A DNA stretch of 64,000 nucleotides. Origin: Gammaproteobacteria bacterium (GTDB lineage: Bacteria; Pseudomonadota; Gammaproteobacteria; SZUA-140). Shown here in pieces: positions 62,275-64,000 of this stretch (positions are counted from its first letter, which is position 1; every line of letters starts with the position of its first letter). The notes beneath the pieces were generated by a model, which saw only the letters and a program-made list of their open reading frames with translations, was not told the DNA's origin and searched no databases. The position numbers were made by a program, and so were the translations under genes. The stretch covers positions 248,001 to 312,000 of the forward strand of contig JADJQS010000006.1 of NCBI GenBank assembly GCA_016712635.1, in the 5' to 3' direction.

Positions 62275-62568
62275 ATGTCAGGAGAGAAATTCAAGGAGAT
62301 TCCAGGCCTGTCATCCCCGCGAAAGCGGGGATCCAGGCTGTGGAAGTTCAGCGGATTGCTGGATTCCCGCTTCCGCGGGAATGACGGAATTCGGTCCTCT
62401 CTGAAGGCATTCTGGCGCGCGGTGCGCCAGCTCTCGGGCGACGACGCCTACGAACGCTACCTCGAGCATCATTCCATGCATCACGCCGACCAGCCGACGC
62501 TCACCCGCGCCGAATTCTTCCGCCGCTGGCAGGAAGAGAAGTGGAGCGGTACCCGGCGCTGCTGCTGA
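62275..62568 (+). CDS. YbdD/YjiX family protein with an in-frame palindromic insertion
   Basis: A 97-residue protein; family members have about 65-70. The second half is canonical: FWRAVRQLSGDDAYERYLEH, HADQPTLTRAEFFRRWQEEK and a terminal CC. Residues about 10-38 (GLSSPRKRGSR ... DSRFRGNDG) are encoded by a repeat at 62309-62386 and are absent from the family. Removing 26 codons restores normal length. The frame is kept, so the protein may still be made. It is the standard partner of cstA; its role is unknown. Confidence 0.85.
   Translation: MSGEKFKEIPGLSSPRKRGSRLWKFSGLLDSRFRGNDGIRSSLKAFWRAVRQLSGDDAYERYLEHHSMHHADQPTLTRAEFFRRWQEEKWSGTRRCC
62309..62386. repeat. ORF-invading palindromic repeat (CCCGCGAAAGCGGG type)
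   Basis: Two hairpins, ATCCCCGC-GAAA-GCGGGGAT and ATTCCCGC-TTCC-GCGGGAAT, are themselves related as an inverted repeat, flanked by TGTCATC... and ...GATGACGG-like ends. Total about 78 bases, a multiple of three, inserted in ybdD. The CCCGCGAAAGCGGGGATCC class is widespread in proteobacteria. Confidence 0.85.
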
Positions 62569-62579
62569 GCAATGTGAAC

Positions 62580-62605
62580 GGGGACAGATTTTAAAATCTG
62601 TCCCC
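62580..62605. repeat. GGGGACAGATTT palindrome
   Basis: A perfect 13-base inverted repeat (GGGGACAGATTTT/AAAATCTGTCCCC), 11 bases after the ybdD stop, likely also a transcript-end hairpin. Confidence 0.9.
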
Positions 62606-62699
62606 ATGCCCGAACTGAAAGGGGACAGATTTAACAAGGGGGCCCCCGGCCCCGGGCGCGGGGGGGGGGGGGGGCCCCCCCCCGCCCCCCCGCGGGGGG

Positions 62700-62765
62700 G
62701 GGGACAGATTTAAAAAAATCTGTCCCCAGGTGGTTTATCAGGGACGGGTTTCATAATCCCTCCCC
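62700..62765. repeat. GGGGACAGATTT palindrome and a diverged copy
   Basis: 62700-62727 has perfect 12-base arms with an AAAA loop. 62741-62765 (GGGACGGGTTTCATAATCCC then TCCCC) is a degraded relative. The left edge merges with the poly-G patch. Confidence 0.8.
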
Positions 62766-63041
62766 AGTTGTCCTGCAGACTAGGCTGAATCGGAACCAGG
62801 GCCGCATGGCCCTGCAGCCTGGAACAGCGACACGGGCCTTCGAAGGGGCCTGATCGGGTGACAAAACCGGCAATATTTCATCAACATCGAATCCAGCAGG
62901 TTGACTGCAGCGGGGCTGCCGGCATCGGCCAACGAAGGCCAGACGGCGTCGCTGTGAGCGATGAACGCTCCTCTCCGGGAGGTTAAGCATCTCAGGGATC
63001 ATCCGATAACTTTGCTGTGATATGTGCCCCGGCGGGAATTC

Positions 63042-64000
63042 ATGGCGAAGCTGTCCGTTGATCAAATGCTTCATCGAGCGAAGTCGCATGAGCGTAAAGG
63101 CGAGTTCGAGGAGGCGCGCGCTTTATATAAGGGTGTGCTCCAGGACTTTCCGGGCAACACGCGCGCCAGGCAGGCGCTCGTCCAACTGGGCGTGGCCGGC
63201 CAGTCGGCAGATACCGGCCGGAACCCGCCGCAGGAAACGCTCGATCACCTCATGGGCCTCTATGACCAGGGCCAGCACGCCGCCGTAGCCGAACAGGCGC
63301 TCGGGCTGACGCCGGCATTCCCCGATTCGTTCGTGCTGTGGAACCTGCTGGGGGCCTCCGGCGCACAAGTCGGGAGGAGAGACATCGCCGAGAAGGCGTT
63401 TCGCCGCGCCTCCGAACTCAACCCGGCGTTCCCCGACGCGCACAGCAATCTCGGCAATATCCTGAAGGAGCAGGGCAGGCTCGACGAGGCCGCCGCCTGC
63501 TATGTCCGCGCGCTCGAACTGAACCCCGACTTCGCCGCCGCCCACAACAACCTCGGCAATGTGCTCAGGGGCCAGGGCAGGCTCGACGAGGCGGTCGCCA
63601 GTTTCTCCCGTGCGCTCGCGCTGAAGCCGTACTTCGTCGATGCGCACTGCAATCTGTTCGAGCTCCATGAAAAATCCAATCAACTGGATGCGGCACGCGA
63701 CGCGATAGAGGCGATGCAGCGGGCGTTCCCGCTGCTGCCGGCGGAATTGAAGCTGCGGAAGGCGATCTATCACTTCAGGATGAAGGAATACGACGCGGTG
63801 ATCGCGGAGATCCGCGGGATAGGCGATGGCATCCTCAGGGGGAACCAGGAAATCCGCCGGCTCGAACTGCTTTCCAAGGCGCTCGAGAAGGCCAATCACT
63901 TCAACGATGCCTTCCTGTACATGCACAGGATGAACGCGCTGATCGTGTCCACGTACCGGGAGCTGGACGAACCGGCATCGAGGTATCTGGAGCATATCGA
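63042..64000 (+). CDS. TPR-repeat protein, 5' part (possibly a TPR-sulfotransferase)
   Basis: The frame is open from ATG 63042 to the window end (319 codons visible), so the 3' part is missing. Tetratricopeptide repeats are plain from about residue 10: ALYKGVLQDFPGNTRARQAL, then AEKAFRRASELNPAFPDAHSNLGNILKEQGRLDEAA and two further units to about 205, with a diverged helical part after. In many bacteria this start leads into a sulfotransferase domain (as in TPR-sulfotransferase proteins), but that part is not in view. The upstream sequence has GGCGGG before the ATG. Confidence 0.8.
   Translation, partial: MAKLSVDQMLHRAKSHERKGEFEEARALYKGVLQDFPGNTRARQALVQLGVAGQSADTGRNPPQETLDHLMGLYDQGQHAAVAEQALGLTPAFPDSFVLWNLLGASGAQVGRRDIAEKAFRRASELNPAFPDAHSNLGNILKEQGRLDEAAACYVRALELNPDFAAAHNNLGNVLRGQGRLDEAVASFSRALALKPYFVDAHCNLFELHEKSNQLDAARDAIEAMQRAFPLLPAELKLRKAIYHFRMKEYDAVIAEIRGIGDGILRGNQEIRRLELLSKALEKANHFNDAFLYMHRMNALIVSTYRELDEPASRYLEHI

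Larger units (their letters stand above)
62569..63041. other. 473-base gap: repeats, poly-G patch and unassigned sequence
   Basis: GGGGACAGATTT palindromes lie at 62580-62605 and 62700-62727, a left arm at 62621, and a diverged copy at 62741-62765. Between them is a G/C homopolymer patch (62634-62703) that looks artefactual. 62766-63041 has normal composition; a 112-codon minus-strand frame there shows no family resemblance and I do not support it. Confidence 0.6.

Noticed and set aside
62751..63089. 112-codon minus-strand frame before the TPR gene
   Set aside because: No recognisable domain, and it overlaps the start of the TPR gene and its leader.

Overview
The window is a bacterial chromosome segment of high GC, apart from a lower-GC stretch at about 32.5-34.7 kb. 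Gene order and families point to a gammaproteobacterium: map/rpsB-tsf-pyrH-frr-uppS-cdsA-dxr-rseP-bamA-skp-lpxD-fabZ-lpxA-lpxB-rnhB-dnaE-accA-tilS is the gammaproteobacterial envelope and replication cluster, in the arrangement found in pseudomonads and Chromatiales-like lineages. Genus or species cannot be assigned from what is visible. I see no tRNA, rRNA, CRISPR array, IS element with a transposase, or phage.

Layout. 0-7.4 kb: end of rlmJ, a DUF2061 membrane protein, glutaminyl-peptide cyclotransferase, a DUF486 membrane protein, a SlyD-like prolyl isomerase, a very large PilZ-DUF1631-GGDEF-EAL protein, and a small lipoprotein. 7.5-11.6 kb (minus strand): map, glnD and an orphan rhombosortase. 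12.0-32.5 kb (plus strand): the tightly packed core cluster, with many 4-base stop/start overlaps and GTG starts. It serves translation, isoprenoid and phospholipid synthesis, outer-membrane assembly, lipid A, replication and fatty-acid synthesis.

32.5-34.8 kb: a lower-GC island that I read as a small cluster of integron attC sites with no integrase in view (CALIN type). Three attC-like hairpins delimit a DUF4238 cassette and a GNAT acetyltransferase cassette that carries a +1 frameshift. A DHFR/RibD-like gene starts 24 bases after the third site.

34.8-50.3 kb: accessory region. It holds small enzymes of mobile or paralogous families (two DHFR-like, two VOC, two SRPBCC, DoxX, DUF4256, DUF1801). 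It also has a two-gene unit, a CARDB lipoprotein followed by a membrane-anchored HEAT-repeat protein with a vitellogenin-like N-terminus, which is the best candidate here for an undescribed system. Further on are an AI-2E permease, an NmrA-like protein, an AraC-MGMT fusion and a decayed DUF2784 gene.

50.2-64 kb: an FNR-family regulator that lacks the N-terminal cluster cysteines, then a well-placed FNR box and ompW; a 27-residue membrane micro-protein with its own Shine-Dalgarno sequence and terminator; YbaK, an APC permease and a 1-Cys peroxiredoxin; a YqjD-YqjE-YqjK-like operon; uppP, DedA and DUF3187 proteins; cstA-ybdD, with a palindromic repeat inserted in frame in ybdD; and the start of a TPR protein.

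Two families of short palindromes are scattered through the accessory half: GGGGACAGATTT...AAATCTGTCCCC (many copies from 49.7 kb on) and an 85-87 bp hairpin with 25-base arms (two copies bracketing doxX). Two poly-G-rich patches (about 36.69-36.97 and 62.63-62.70 kb) look like sequencing or assembly artefacts and should not be interpreted biologically.
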